Notes under the pieces: model-generated
Told to the model about the DNA's origin: nothing
What the model saw: the letters and a program-made list of their open reading frames with translations, nothing else
The model's database searches: none
Translations under genes and position numbers: made by a program
Shown here: positions 36,830-48,708 of the stretch, piece after piece
Layout: the number at the start of each line of letters is the position of its first letter
Numbering within the stretch: position 1 is the first letter of the stretch
Source: Atherix ibis
Lineage: Eukaryota > Arthropoda > Insecta > Diptera > Athericidae
DNA length: 64,000 nt
NCBI GenBank assembly: GCA_958298945.1
Contig: OY282610.1
Span: 46,197,667-46,261,666 of the forward strand
Reading direction: 5' to 3'

Positions 36830-39540
36830 AAGAAATCGTATTTTCCGCAAATTTCGGCCAAAATCGATGCAGTTTTCAACAATTTTATGCATTTTGAATG
36901 TTTCTCTATGGTTTGGACCAAAAAATCGTGGATTGACAAAAATTACATTTTCGAGAAAAATTACAAATCTTCCAAGGGTCCCCCAAAGGAAAATTTTCAA
37001 TTTTACTGCATTTTTCAAGAAATCGTATTTTCCGCAAGTTTCGGCCAAAATCGATGCAGTTTTCAACAATTTACGCATTTTGAATGTTTCTCTATGGTTT
37101 GGACCAAAAAATCGTGGATTGATAAAAATTACATTTTCGAGAGAAATTACAAATCTTCCAAGGGTCCCCCAAAGGAAAATTTTCAATTTTACTGCATTTT
37201 TTAAGAAATCGTATTTTCCGAAAATTTCGGCCAAAATCGATCCAGTTTTCAACAATTTACGCATTTTGAATCTTTCTCTATGGTTTGGACCAAAAAAATC
37301 GTGGATTGACAAAAATTAAATTTTCGAGAAAAATTACAAATCTTCCAAGGGTCCCCCAAAGGAAAATTTTCAATTTTACTGCATTTTTCAAAAAATCGTA
37401 TTTTCCGCAAATTTCCGCCAAAATCGATGCAGTTTTCAACAATTTACGCATTTTGAATGCTTCTCTATGGTTTGGACCAAAAAAATCGTAAATTGACAAA
37501 AAATAAATTTTCGAGAAAAATTACAAATCTTCCAAGGGTCCGCCAAAGGAAAATTTTCAATTTTACTGCATTTTTCAAAAAATCGTATTTTCCGCAAATT
37601 TCGGCCAAAATCGATGCAGTTTTCAACAATTTACGCATTTTGAATGTTTCTCTATGGTTTGGACCAAAAAAATCGTGGATTGACAAAAATTAAATTTTCG
37701 AGAAAAATTACAAATCTCCCAAGGGTACCCCAAAGGAAAAATTTTCAATTTTACTGCATTTTTCAAGAAATCGTATTTTCCGCAAATTTCGGCCAAAATC
37801 GATGCAGTTTTCAACAATTTACGCATTTTGAATCTTTCTCTATGGTTTGGACCAAAAAATCGTGGATTGACAAAAAGTAAATTGTCGAGAAAAATTACAA
37901 ATCTCCCAATTGTCCTCCAAAGGAAAATTTTCAATTTTACTGCATCTTTCAAGAAATCGTATTTTCCGCAAATTTCGGCCAAAATCGATGCAGTTTTCAA
38001 CAATTTACGCATTTTGAATCTTTCTCTATGGTTTGGACCGAAAAATCGTGGATTGACAAAAAGTAAATTTTCGAGAAAAATTACAAATCTCCCAAGGGTC
38101 CCCCAAAGGAAAATTTTCAATTTTACTGCATTTTTCAAGAAATCGTATTTTCCGCAAATTTCGGCCAAAATCGATGCAGTTTTCAACAATTTACGCATTT
38201 TGAATGTTTCTCTATGGTTTGGACCAAAAAATCGTGGATTGACAAAAATTACATTTTCGAGAAAAATTACAAATCTTCCAAGGGTCCCCCAAAGGAAAAT
38301 TTTCAATTTTACTGCATTTTTTAAGAAATCGTATTTTCCGAAAATTTCGGCCAAAATCGATGCAGTTTTCAACAATTTACGCATTTTGAATGTTTCTCTA
38401 TGGTTTGGACCAAAACAATCGTGAATTGACAAAAATTAAATTTTCGAGAAAAATTACAAATCTTCCAATTGTCCTCCAAAGGAAAATTTTCAATTTTACT
38501 GCATCTTTCAAGAAATCGTATTTTCCGCAAATTTCGGCCAAAATCGATGCAGTTTTCAACAATTTACGCATTTTGAATCTTTCTCTATGGTTTGGACCAA
38601 AAAAATCGTGGATTGACAAAAATTAAACTTTCGAGAAAAATTACAAATCTTCCAAGGGTCCCCCAAAGGAAAATTTTCAATTTTACTGCATTTTTCAAAA
38701 AATCGTATTTTCCGCAAATTTCCACCAAAATCGATGCAGTTTTCAACAATTTACGCATTTTGAATGTTTCTCTATGGTTTGGACAAAAAAAATCGTGGAT
38801 TGACAAAAATTAAATTTTCGAGAAAAATTACAAATCTTCCAAGGGTCCCCCAAAGGAAAATTTTCAATTTTACTGCATTTTTCAAAAAATCGTATTTTCC
38901 GCAAATTTCGGCCAAAATCGATGCAGTTTTCAACAATTTACGCATTTTGAATGTTTCTCTATGGTTTGGACCAAAAAAATCGTGGATTGACAAAAATTAA
39001 ATTTTCGAGAAAAATTACAAATCTTCCAAGGGTCCCCCAAAGGAAAATTTTCAATTTTACTGCATTTTTCAAGAAATCGTATTTTTCGCAAATTTCGGCC
39101 AAAATCAATGCAGTTTTCAACAATTTACCCATTTTGAATGTTTCTCTGTGGTTTGGACCAAAAAAATCGTGGATTGACAAAAATTAAATTTTCGAGAAAA
39201 ATTACAAATCTTCCAAGGGTCCCCCAAAGGAAAATTTTCAATTTTACTGCATTTTTCAAAAAATCGTATTTTCCGCAAATTTCCGCCAAAATCGATGCAG
39301 TTTTCAACAATTTACGCATTTTGAATGCTTCTCTATGGTTTGGACCAAAAAAATCGTAAATTGACAAAAAATAAATTTTCGAGAAAAATTACAAATCTTC
39401 CAAGGGTCCGCCAAAGGAAAATTTTCAATTTTACTGCATTTTTCAAAAAATCGTATTTTCCGCAAATTTCGGCCAAAATCGATGCAGTTTTCAACAATTT
39501 ACGCATTTTGAATGTTTCTCTATGGTTTGGACCAAAAAAA
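36830..39540 (+). repeat. Duplicated block, copy 2 (partner 5040 bp upstream)
   Basis: Partner of 31790-34500 with the same ordered private markers. Copy-specific changes include GAGAGAAATT near 37140, AAAACAATCGTGAATTG near 38412 and TTAAACTTTCG near 38624. The join at the left edge, near 36.8 kb, carries GCACTTTTTAAG and AATTTTATGC, which are not seen in the partner. Confidence 0.8.
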
Positions 39541-41190
39541 TCGTGGATTGACAAAAATTAAATTTTCGAGAAAAATTACAAATCTCCCAAGGGTACCCCA
39601 AAGGAAAAATTTTCAATTTTACTGCATTTTTCAAGAAATCGTATTTTCCGCAAATTTCGGCCAAAATCGATGCAGTTTTCAACAATTTACGCATTTTGAA
39701 TCTTTCTCTATGGTTTGGACCAAAAAATCGTGGATTGACAAAAAGTAAATTGTCGAGAAAAATTACAAATCTCCCAATTGTCCTCCAAAGGAAAATTTTC
39801 AATTTTACTGCATCTTTCAAGAAATCGTATTTTCCGCAAATTTCGGCCAAAATCGATGCAGTTTTCAACAATTTACGCATTTTGAATCTTTCTCTATGGT
39901 TTGGACCGAAAAATCGTGGATTGACAAAAAGTAAATTTTCGAGAAAAATTACAAATCTCCCAAGGGTCCCCCAAAGGAAAATTTTCAATTTTACTGCATT
40001 TTTCAAGAAATCGTATTTTCCGCAAATTTCGGCCAAAATCGATGCAGTTTTCAACAATTTACGCATTTTGAATGTTTCTCTATGGTTTGGACCAAAAAAT
40101 CGTGGATTGACAAAAATTACATTTTCGAGAAAAATTACAAATCTTCCAAGGGTCCCCCAAAGGAAAATTTTCAATTTTACTGCATTTTTTAAGAAATCGT
40201 ATTTTCCGAAAATTTCGGCCAAAATCGATGCAGTTTTCAACAATTTACGCATTTTGAATGTTTCTCTATGGTTTGGATCAAAAAAATCGTGAATTGACAA
40301 AAATTAAATTTTCGAGAAAAATTACAAATCTTCCAATTGTCCTCCAAAGGAAAATTTTCAATTTTACTGCATCTTTCAAGAAATCGTATTTTCCGCAAAT
40401 TTCGGCCAAAATCGATGCAGTTTTCAACAATTTACGCATTTTGAATGTTTCTCTATGGTTTGGACAAAAAAAATCGTGGATTGACAAAAATTAAATTTTC
40501 GAGAAAAATTACAAATCTTCCAAGGGTCCCCCAAAGGAAAATTTTCAATTTGACTGCATTTTTCAAAAAATCGTATTTTCCGCAAATTTCCGCCAAAATC
40601 GATGCAGTTTTCAACAATTTACGCATTTTGAATGTTTCTCTATGGTTTGGACCAAAAAAATCGTGGATTGACAAAAATTAAATTTTCGAGAAAAATTACA
40701 AATCTTCCAAGGGTCCCCCAAAGGAAAATTTTCAATTTTACTGCATTTTTCAAGAAATCGTATTTTTCGCAAATTTCGGCCAAAATCAATGCAGTTTTCA
40801 ACAATTTACCCATTTTGAATGTTTCTCTGTGGTTTGGACCAAAAAAATCGTGGATTGACAAAAATTAAATTTTCGAGAAAAATTACAAATCTTCCAAGGG
40901 TCCCCCAAAGGAAAATTTTCAATTTTACTGCATTTTTCAAGAAATCGTATTTTCCGCAAATTTCGGCCAAATCCATGCAGTTTTCAACAATTTACGCATT
41001 TTGAGTGTTTCTCTATGGTTTGGACCAAAAAAATCGTGGATTGACAAAAATTAAATTTTCGAGAAAAATTACAAATCTTCCAAGGGTCCACCAAAGGAAA
41101 ATTTTCAATTTTACTGCATTTTTCAAAAAATCGTATTTTCCGCAAATTTCCGCCAAAATCGATGCAGTTTTCAACAATTTACGCATTTTG
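37457..41190 (+). repeat. Decamer HOR, 1868-bp period, with a one-monomer deletion in copy 2
   Basis: 37457-39324 and 39325 onward match at 1868 bp (also seen at 32417 to 34285). After the CGTGAATTG monomer the second copy lacks one 187-bp unit, so later landmarks match at 1681 bp (38764 with 40445, 38951 with 40632, 39138 with 40819). The lost unit carried GAATC-TTTCTC, and the fusion joined a CCAATTGTCCTCC monomer to the GGACAAAAAAAATC monomer. Confidence 0.75.
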
Positions 41191-42690
41191 AATGTTTCTC
41201 TGTGGTTTGGACCAAAAAAATTGTGGATTGACAAAAATTACATTTTCGAGAAAAATTACAAATCTTCCAAGGGTCCCCCAAAGGAAAATTTTCAATTTTA
41301 CTGCATTTTTCAAGAAATCGTATTTTCCGAAAATTTCGGCCAAAATCGATGCAGTTTTCAACAATTTACGCATTTTGAATGTTTCTCTATGGTTTGGATC
41401 AAAAAAAATCGTGGATTGACAAAAAATAAATTTTCGAGAAAAATTAAAAATCTTCCAAGGGTCCCCCAAAGGAAAATTTTCAATTTTACTGCATTTTTCA
41501 AGAAATCGTATTTTCCGCAAATTTCCACCAAAATCGATGCAGTTTTCAACAATTTACGCATTTTGAATGTTTCTCTATGGTTTGGATAAAAAAAATCGTG
41601 GATTGACAAAAATTAAATTTTCGAGAAAAATTACAAATCTTCCAAGGGTCCCCCAAAGGAAAATTTTCAATTTTACTGCATTTTTCAAAAAATCGTATTT
41701 TCCGCAAATTTCCGCCAAAATCGATGCAGTTTTCAACAATTTACGCATTTTGAATGTTTCTCTATGGTTTGGACCAAAAAAATTGTGGATTGACAAAAAT
41801 TAAATTTTCGAGAAAAATTACAAATCTTCCAAGGGTCCCCCAAAGGAAAATTTTCAATTTTACTGCATTTTTCAAGAAATCGTATTTTTCGCAAATTTCG
41901 GCCAAAATCAATGCAGTTTTCAACAATTTACGCATTTTGAATGTTTCTCTATGGTTTGGACCAAAAAAATCGTGGATTGACAAAAATTAAATTTTCGAGA
42001 AAAATTACAAATCTTCCAAGGGTCCCCCAAAGGAAAATTTTCAATTTTACTGCATTTTTCAAAAAATCGTATTTTCCGCAAATTTCCACCAAAATCGATC
42101 CAGTTTTCAACAATTTACGCATTTTGAATGTTTCTCTATGGTTTGGATCAAAAAAATCGTGGATTGACAAAAAATAAATTTTCGAGAAAAATTAAAAATC
42201 TTCCAAGGGTCCCCCAAAGGAAAATTTTCAATTTTACTGCATTTTTCAAGAAATCGTATTTTTCGCAAATTTCGGCCAAAATCAATGCAGTTTTCAACAA
42301 TTTACGCATTTTGAATGTTTCTCTGTGGTTTGGACCAAAAAAATCGTGGATTGACAAAAATTAAATTTTCGAGAAAAATTACAAATCTTCCAAGGGTCCC
42401 CCAAAGGAAAATTTTCAATTTTACTGCATTTTTCAAGAAATCGTATTTTCCGCAAATTTCGGCCAAATCCATGCAGTTTTCAACAATTTACGCATTTTGA
42501 GTGTTTCTCTATGGTTTGGACCAAAAAAATCGTGGATTGACAAAAATTAAATTTTCGAGAAAAATTACAAATCTTCCAAGGGTCCCCCAAAGGAAAATTT
42601 TCAATTTTACTGCATTTTTCAAAAAATCGTATTTTCCGCAAATTTCGGCCAAAATCGATGCAGTTTTCAACAATTTACGCATTCTGAATG
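40632..42690 (+). repeat. Octamer duplication, 1496-bp offset
   Basis: A distinctive monomer has lost one base and changed another in GGCCAAATCCATGCAG, followed by TTTTGAGTGTTTC. It occurs near 40965-41007 and again 1496 bp later near 42461-42503, each preceded by a CTCTGTGG monomer. The intervening units are 187-bp types with AATCAATGCAG and TTTCCACC variants. Confidence 0.7.
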
Positions 42691-44369
42691 TTTCTCTATG
42701 GTTTGGATAAAAAAAATCGTGGATTGACAAAAAATAAATTTTCGAGAAAAATTACAAATCTTCCAAGGGTCCCCCAAAGGAAAATTTTCAATTATACTGC
42801 ATTTTTCAAAAATCGTATTTTCCGCAAATTTCCGCCAAAATCGATGCAGTTTTCAACAATTTACGCATTTTGAATGCTTCTCTATGGTTTGGACCAAAAA
42901 AATCGTAAATTGACAAAAAATAAATTTTCGAGAAAAATTACAAATCTTCCAAGGGTCCCCCAAAGGAAAATTTTCAATTTTACTGCATTTTTCAAGAAAT
43001 CGTATTTTCCGAAAATTTCGGCCAAAATCGATGCAGTTTTCAACAATTTACGCATTTTGAATGTTTCTCTATGGTTTGGATAAAAAAAATCGTGGATTGA
43101 CAAAAAATAAATTTTCGAGAAAAATTACAAATCTTCCAAGGGTCCCCCAAAGGAAAATTTTCAATTATACTGCATTTTTCAAAAAATCGTATTTTCCGCA
43201 AATTTCCGCCAAAATCGATGCAGTTTTCAACAATTTACGCATTTTGAATGCTTCTCTATGGTTTGGACCAAAAAAATCGTAAATTGACAAAAAATAAATT
43301 TTCGAGAAAAATTACAAATCTTCCAAGGGTCCCCCAAAGGAAAATTTTCAATTTTACTGCATTTTTCAAAAAATCGTATTTTCCGCAAATTTCGGCCAAA
43401 ATCGATGCAGTTTTCAACAATTTACGCATTTTGAATGTTTCTCTATGGTTTGGACCAAAAAAATCGTAAATTGACAAAAAATAAATTTTCGAGAAAAATT
43501 ACAAATCTTCCAAGGGTCCCCCAAAGGAAAATTTTCAATTATACTGCATTTTTCAAAAAATCGTATTTTCCGCAAATTTCCGCCAAAATCGATGCAGTTT
43601 TCAACAATTTACGCATTTTGAATGCTTCTCTATGGTTTGGACCAAAAAAATCGTAAATTGACAAAAAATAAATTTTCGAGAAAAATTACAAATCTTCCAA
43701 GGGTCCCCCAAAGGAAAATTTTCAATTTTACTGCATTTTTCAAGAAATCGTATTTTCCGAAAATTTCGGCCAAAATCGATGCAGTTTTCAACAATTTACG
43801 CATTTTGAATGTTTCTCTATGGTTTGGATAAAAAAAATCGTGGATTGACAAAAAATAAATTTTCGAGAAAAATTACAAATCTTCCAAGGGTCCCCCAAAG
43901 GAAAATTTTCAATTATACTGCATTTTTCAAAAAATCGTATTTTCCGCAAATTTCCGCCAAAATCGATGCAGTTTTCAACAATTTACGCATTTTGAATGCT
44001 TCTCTATGGTTTGGACCAAAAAAATCGTAAATTGACAAAAAATAAATTTTCGAGAAAAATTACAAATCTTCCAAGGGTCCCCCAAAGGAAAATTTTCAAT
44101 TTTACTGCATTTTTCAAGAAATCGTATTTTCCGAAAATTTCGGCCAAAATCGATGCAGTTTTCAACAATTTACGCATTTTGAATGTTTCTCTATGGTTTG
44201 GATAAAAAAAATCGTGGATTGACAAAAAATAAATTTTCGAGAAAAATTACAAATCTTCCAAGGGTCCCCCAAAGGAAAATTTTCAATTTTACTGCATTTT
44301 TCAAAAAATCGTATTTTCCGCAAATTTCGGCCAAAATCGATGCAGTTTTCAACAATTTACGCATTTTGA
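42688..44369 (+). repeat. Dimer HOR, 374-bp period, about four copies
   Basis: Two alternating 187-bp units repeat from 42688, 43061, 43435 and 43809. Unit a has AATTATACTGC, TTTCAAAAAATCG and TTTCCGCC, usually begins GGATAAAAAAAATCGTGG, and ends before GAATGCTTCTC. Unit b has CGTAAATTG with AATAAATTTT and usually CCGAAAATTTCGG. One unit a has lost an A (373-bp spacing). The unit a at 43435 has the GGACC/CGTAAATTG start, showing local conversion. A similar a+b pair lies at 45865-46238. Confidence 0.8.
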
Positions 44370-47300
44370 ATGTTTCTCTATGGTTTGGACCAAAAAAATC
44401 GTGGATTGACAAAAATTAAATTTTCGAGAAAAATTACAAATCTTCCAAGGTCCCCCAAAGGAAAATTTTCAATTTTACTGCATTTTTCAAAAAATCGTAT
44501 TTTCCGCAAATTTCTGCCAAAATCGATGCAGTTTTCAACAATTTACGCATTTTGAATGCTTCTCTATGGTTTGGACCAAAAAAATCGTAAATTGACAAAA
44601 AATAAATTTTCGAGGAAAATTACAAATCTTCCAAGGGTCCCCCAAAGGAAAATTTTCAATTTTACTGCATTTTTCAAAAAATCGTATTTTCCGCAAATTT
44701 CCGCCAAAATCGATGCAGTTTTCAACAATTTACGCATTTTGAATGTTTCTCTATGGTTTGGACCAAAAAAATCGTGGATTGACAAAAATTAAATTTTCGA
44801 GAAAAATTACAAATCTTCCAAGGGTCCCCCAAAGGAAAATTTTCAATTTTACTGCATTTTTCAAAAAATCGTATTTTCCGCAAATTTCCACCAAAATCGA
44901 AGCAGTTTTCAACAATTTACGCATTTTGAATGTTTCTCTATGGTTTGGATCAAAAAAATCGTGGATTGACAAAAAATAAATTTTCGAGAAAAATTACAAA
45001 TCTTCCAAGGGTCCCCCAAAGGAAAATTTTCAATTTTACTGCATTTTTCAAAAAATCGTATTTTCCGCAAATTTCCGCCAAAATCGATGCAGTTTTCAAC
45101 AATTTACGCATTTTGAATGCTTCTCTATGGTTTGGACCAAAAAAATCGTAAATTGACAAAAAATAAATTTTCGAGAAAAATTACAAATCTTCCAAGGGTC
45201 CCCCAAAGGAAAATTTTCAATTTTACTGCATTTTTCAAAAAATCGTATTTTCCGCAAATTTCGGCCAAAATCGATGCAGTTTTCAACAATTTACGCATTT
45301 TGAATGTTTCTCTATGGTTTGGACCAAAAAAATCGTGGATTGACGAAAATTAAATTTTCGAGAAAAATTACAAATCTTCCAAGGGTCCCCCAAAGGAAAA
45401 TTTTCAATTTTACTGCATTTTTCAAAAAATCGTATTTTCCGCAAATTTCCACCAAAATCGATGCAGTTTTCAACAATTTACGCATTTTGAATGTTTCTCT
45501 ATGGTTTGGACCAAAACAATCGTGGATTGACAAAAAATAAATTTTCGAGAAAAATTAAAAATCTTCCAAGGGTCACCCAAAGGAAAATTTTCAATTTTAC
45601 TGCATTTTTCAAAAAATCGTATTTTCCGCAAATTTCCGCCAAAATCGATGCAGTTTTCAACAATTTACGCATTTTGAATGTTTCTCTATGGTTTGGACCA
45701 AAAAAATCGTGGATTGACAAAAATTAAATTTTCGAGAAAAATTACAAATCTTCCAAGGGTCCCCCAAAGGAAAATTTTCAATTTTACTGCATTTTTCAAA
45801 AAATCGTATTTTCCGCAAATTTCCACCAAAATCGATGCAGTTTTCAACAATTTACGCATTTTGAATGTTTCTCTATGGTTTGGATAAAAAAAATCGTGGA
45901 TTGACAAAAAATAAATTTTCGAGAAAAATTACAAATCTTCCAAGGGTCCCCCAAAGGAAAATTTTCAATTATACTGCATTTTTCAAAAAATCGTATTTTC
46001 CGCAAATTTCCGCCAAAATCGATGCAGTTTTCAACAATTTACGCATTTTGAATGCTTCTCTATGGTTTGGACCAAAAAAATCGTAAATTGACAAAAAATA
46101 AATTTTCGAGAAAAATTACAAATCTTCCAAGGGTCCCCCAAAGGAAAATTTTCAATTTTACTGCATTTTTCAAAAAATCGTATTTTCCGCAAATTTCGGC
46201 CAAAATCGATGCAGTTTTCAACAATTTACGCATTTTGAATGCTTCTCTATGGTTTGGACCAAAAAAATCGTAAATTGACAAAAAATAAATTTTCGAGAAA
46301 AATTACAAATCTTCCAAGGGTCCCCCAAAGGAAAATTTTCAATTTTACTGCATTTTTCAAAAAATCGTATTTTCCGCAAATTTCCGCCAAAATCGATGCA
46401 GTTTTCAACAATTTACGCATTTTGAATGTTTCTCTATGGTTTGGACCAAAAAAATCGTGGATTGACATAAATTAAATTTTCGAGAAAAATTACAAATCTT
46501 CCAAGGGTCCCCCAAAGGAAAATTTTCAATTTTACTGCATTTTTCAAAAAATCGTATTTTCCGCAAATTTCTACCAAAATCGATGCAGTTTTCAACAATT
46601 TACGCATTTTGAATGTTTCTCTATGGTTTGGACCAAAAAAATCGTGGATTGACAAAAAATAAATTTTCGAGAAAAATTAAAAATCTTCCAAGGGTCCCCC
46701 AAAGGAAAATTTTCAATTTTACTGCATTTTTCAAAAAATCGTATTTTCCGCAAATTTCCGCCAAAATCGATGCAGTTTTCAACAATTTACGCATTTTGAA
46801 TGCTTCTCTATGGTTTGGACCAAAAAAATCGTAAATTGACAAAAAATAAATTTTCGAGAAAAATTACAAATCTTCCAAGGGTCCCCCAAAGGAAAATTTT
46901 CAATTTTACTGCATTTTTCAAGAAATCGTATTTTCCGCAAATTTCCACCAAAATCGATGCAGTTTTCAACAATTTACGCATTTTGAATGTTTCTCTATGG
47001 TTTGGACCAAAACAATCGTGGATTGACAAAAAATAAATTTTCGAGAAAAATTAAAAATCTTCCAAGGGTCCCCCAAAGGAAAATTTTCAATTTTACTGCA
47101 TTTTTCAAAAAATCGTATTTTCCGCAAATTTCCGCCAAAATCGATCCAGTTTTCAACAATTTACGCATTTTGAATGCTTCTCTATGGTTTGAACCAAAAA
47201 AATCGTAAATTGACAAAAAATAAATTTTCGAGAAAAATTACAAATCTTCCAAGGGTCCCCCAAAGGAAAATTTTCAATTTTACTGCATTTTTCAAAAAAT

Positions 47301-48460
47301 CGTATTTTCCGCAAATTTCGGCCAAAATCGATGCAGTTTTCAACAATTTACGCATTTTGAATGTTTCTCTATGGTTTGGACCAAAAAAATCGTGGATTGA
47401 CAAAAATTAAATTTTCGAGAAAAATTACAAATCTTCCAAGGGTCCCCCAAAGGAAAATTTTCAATTTTACTGCATTTTTCAAAAAATCGTATTTTCCGCA
47501 AATTTCCACCAAAATCGATGCAGTTTTCAACAATTTACGCATTCTGAATGTTTCTCTATGGTTTGGACCAAAACAATCGTGGATTGACAAAAATTAAATT
47601 TTCGAGAAAAATTACAAATCTTCCAAGGGTCCCCCAAAGGAAAATTTTCAATTTTACTGCATTTTTCAAAAAATCGTATTTTCCGAAAATTTCCGCCAAA
47701 ATCGGTGCAGTTTTCAACAATTTACGCATTTTGAATGTTTCTCTATGGTTTGGACCAAAAAAATCGTGGATTGACAAAAATTAAATTTTCGAGAAAAATT
47801 ACAAATCTTCCAAGGGTCCCCCAAAGGAAAATTTTCAATTTTACTGCATTTTTCAAAAAATCGTATTTTCCGCAAATTTCCGCCAAAATTGATGCAGTTT
47901 TCAACAATTTACGCATTCTGAATGTTTCTCTATGGTTTGGACCAAAACAATCGTGGATTGACAAAAATTAAATTTTCGAGAAAAATTACAAATCTTCCAA
48001 GGGTCCCCCAAAGGAAAATTTTCAATTTTACTGCATTTTTCAAAAAATCGTATTTGCCGCAAATTTCCACCAAAATCGATGCAGTTTTCAACAGTTTACG
48101 CATTTTGAATGTTTCTCCATGGTTTGGACCAAAAAAATCGTAAATTGACAAAAAATAAATTTTCGAGAAAAATTACATATCTTCCAAGGGTCCCCCAAAG
48201 GAAAATTTTCAATTTTACTGCATTTTTCAAGAAATCGTATTTTCCGCAAATTTCGGTCAAAATCGATGCATATTTCAACAATTTACGCATTTTGAATGGT
48301 TCTCTATGGTTTGACCAAAAAAATCGTGGATTGACAAAAAATAAATTTTCGAGAAAAATTACAAATCTTCCAAGGGTCCCCCAAAGGAAAATTTTCAATT
48401 TCACTGCATTTTTCAAAAAATCCTATTTGCCGCAAATTTCCACCAAAATCGATGCAGTTT
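44183..48460 (+). repeat. Monomeric 187-bp stretch without clear long HOR
   Basis: Units are almost all exactly 187 bp with A7. Variants CCGCC, CCACC, CTACC, CGTAAATTG and GGACCAAAACAATCG are mixed without a long repeating order that I could follow. Single-base losses occur, for example CTTCCAAGGTCCCCC near 44443 and TGGTTTGACC near 48307. Nothing other than satellite was seen. Confidence 0.65.
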
Positions 48461-48633
48461 TCAACAGTTTACGCATTTTGAATGTTTCTCCATGGTTTGG
48501 ACCAAAAAAATCGTAAATTGACAAAAAATAAATTTTCGAGAAAAATTATATATCTTCCAAGGGTCCCCCAAAGGAAAATTTTCAATTTTACTGCATTTTT
48601 CAAGAAATTGTATTTTCCGCAAATTTCGGAGAA

Positions 48634-48708
48634 AAAATTTAATTTTGTCAATCCACGATTTTTTTTTTTTAGACCAAAAAAATCGTGGATTGACAAAAAT
48701 TAAATTTT
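48634..48708. repeat. Class II fold-back monomer, copy 1
   Basis: The left arm (48634-48665) is the reverse complement of the right arm (48676-48708), about 32 bp with a single bulged base and a 10-base loop TTTTTAGACC. The inverted segment covers the A-tract, TCGTGGATTGAC and AATTAAATTTT. It replaces the normal stretch from CCAAAATCGATG to GGTTTGG, so the repeat is 15 bp short. A run of 12 T sits at 48659-48670. Confidence 0.95.

Larger units (their letters stand above)
31700..41200 (+). repeat. Transition domain mixing left and right monomer variants
   Basis: Units typical of the left (AGTAAATTGT with CCAATTGTCCTCC, and GGAAAAATTTTC) are interspersed with units typical of the right (CGTAAATTG with AATAAATTTT, TTTCAAAAAATCG, CCGCC or CCACC). 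The last CCAATTGTCCTCC unit I see is near 40.33 kb, and the last GGAAAAATTTTC near 39.6 kb. The domain is itself organised by duplications with 5040-, 1868- and 1306-bp offsets. Confidence 0.75.

Noticed and set aside
48634..48708. Class II inverted repeat as a transposon terminal repeat, or T-run after a hairpin as a bacterial-type terminator
   Set aside because: Both arms are pieces of the satellite itself with no internal element and no target-site duplication. The T-run is inside the hairpin rather than after it, and nothing transcribable lies upstream.
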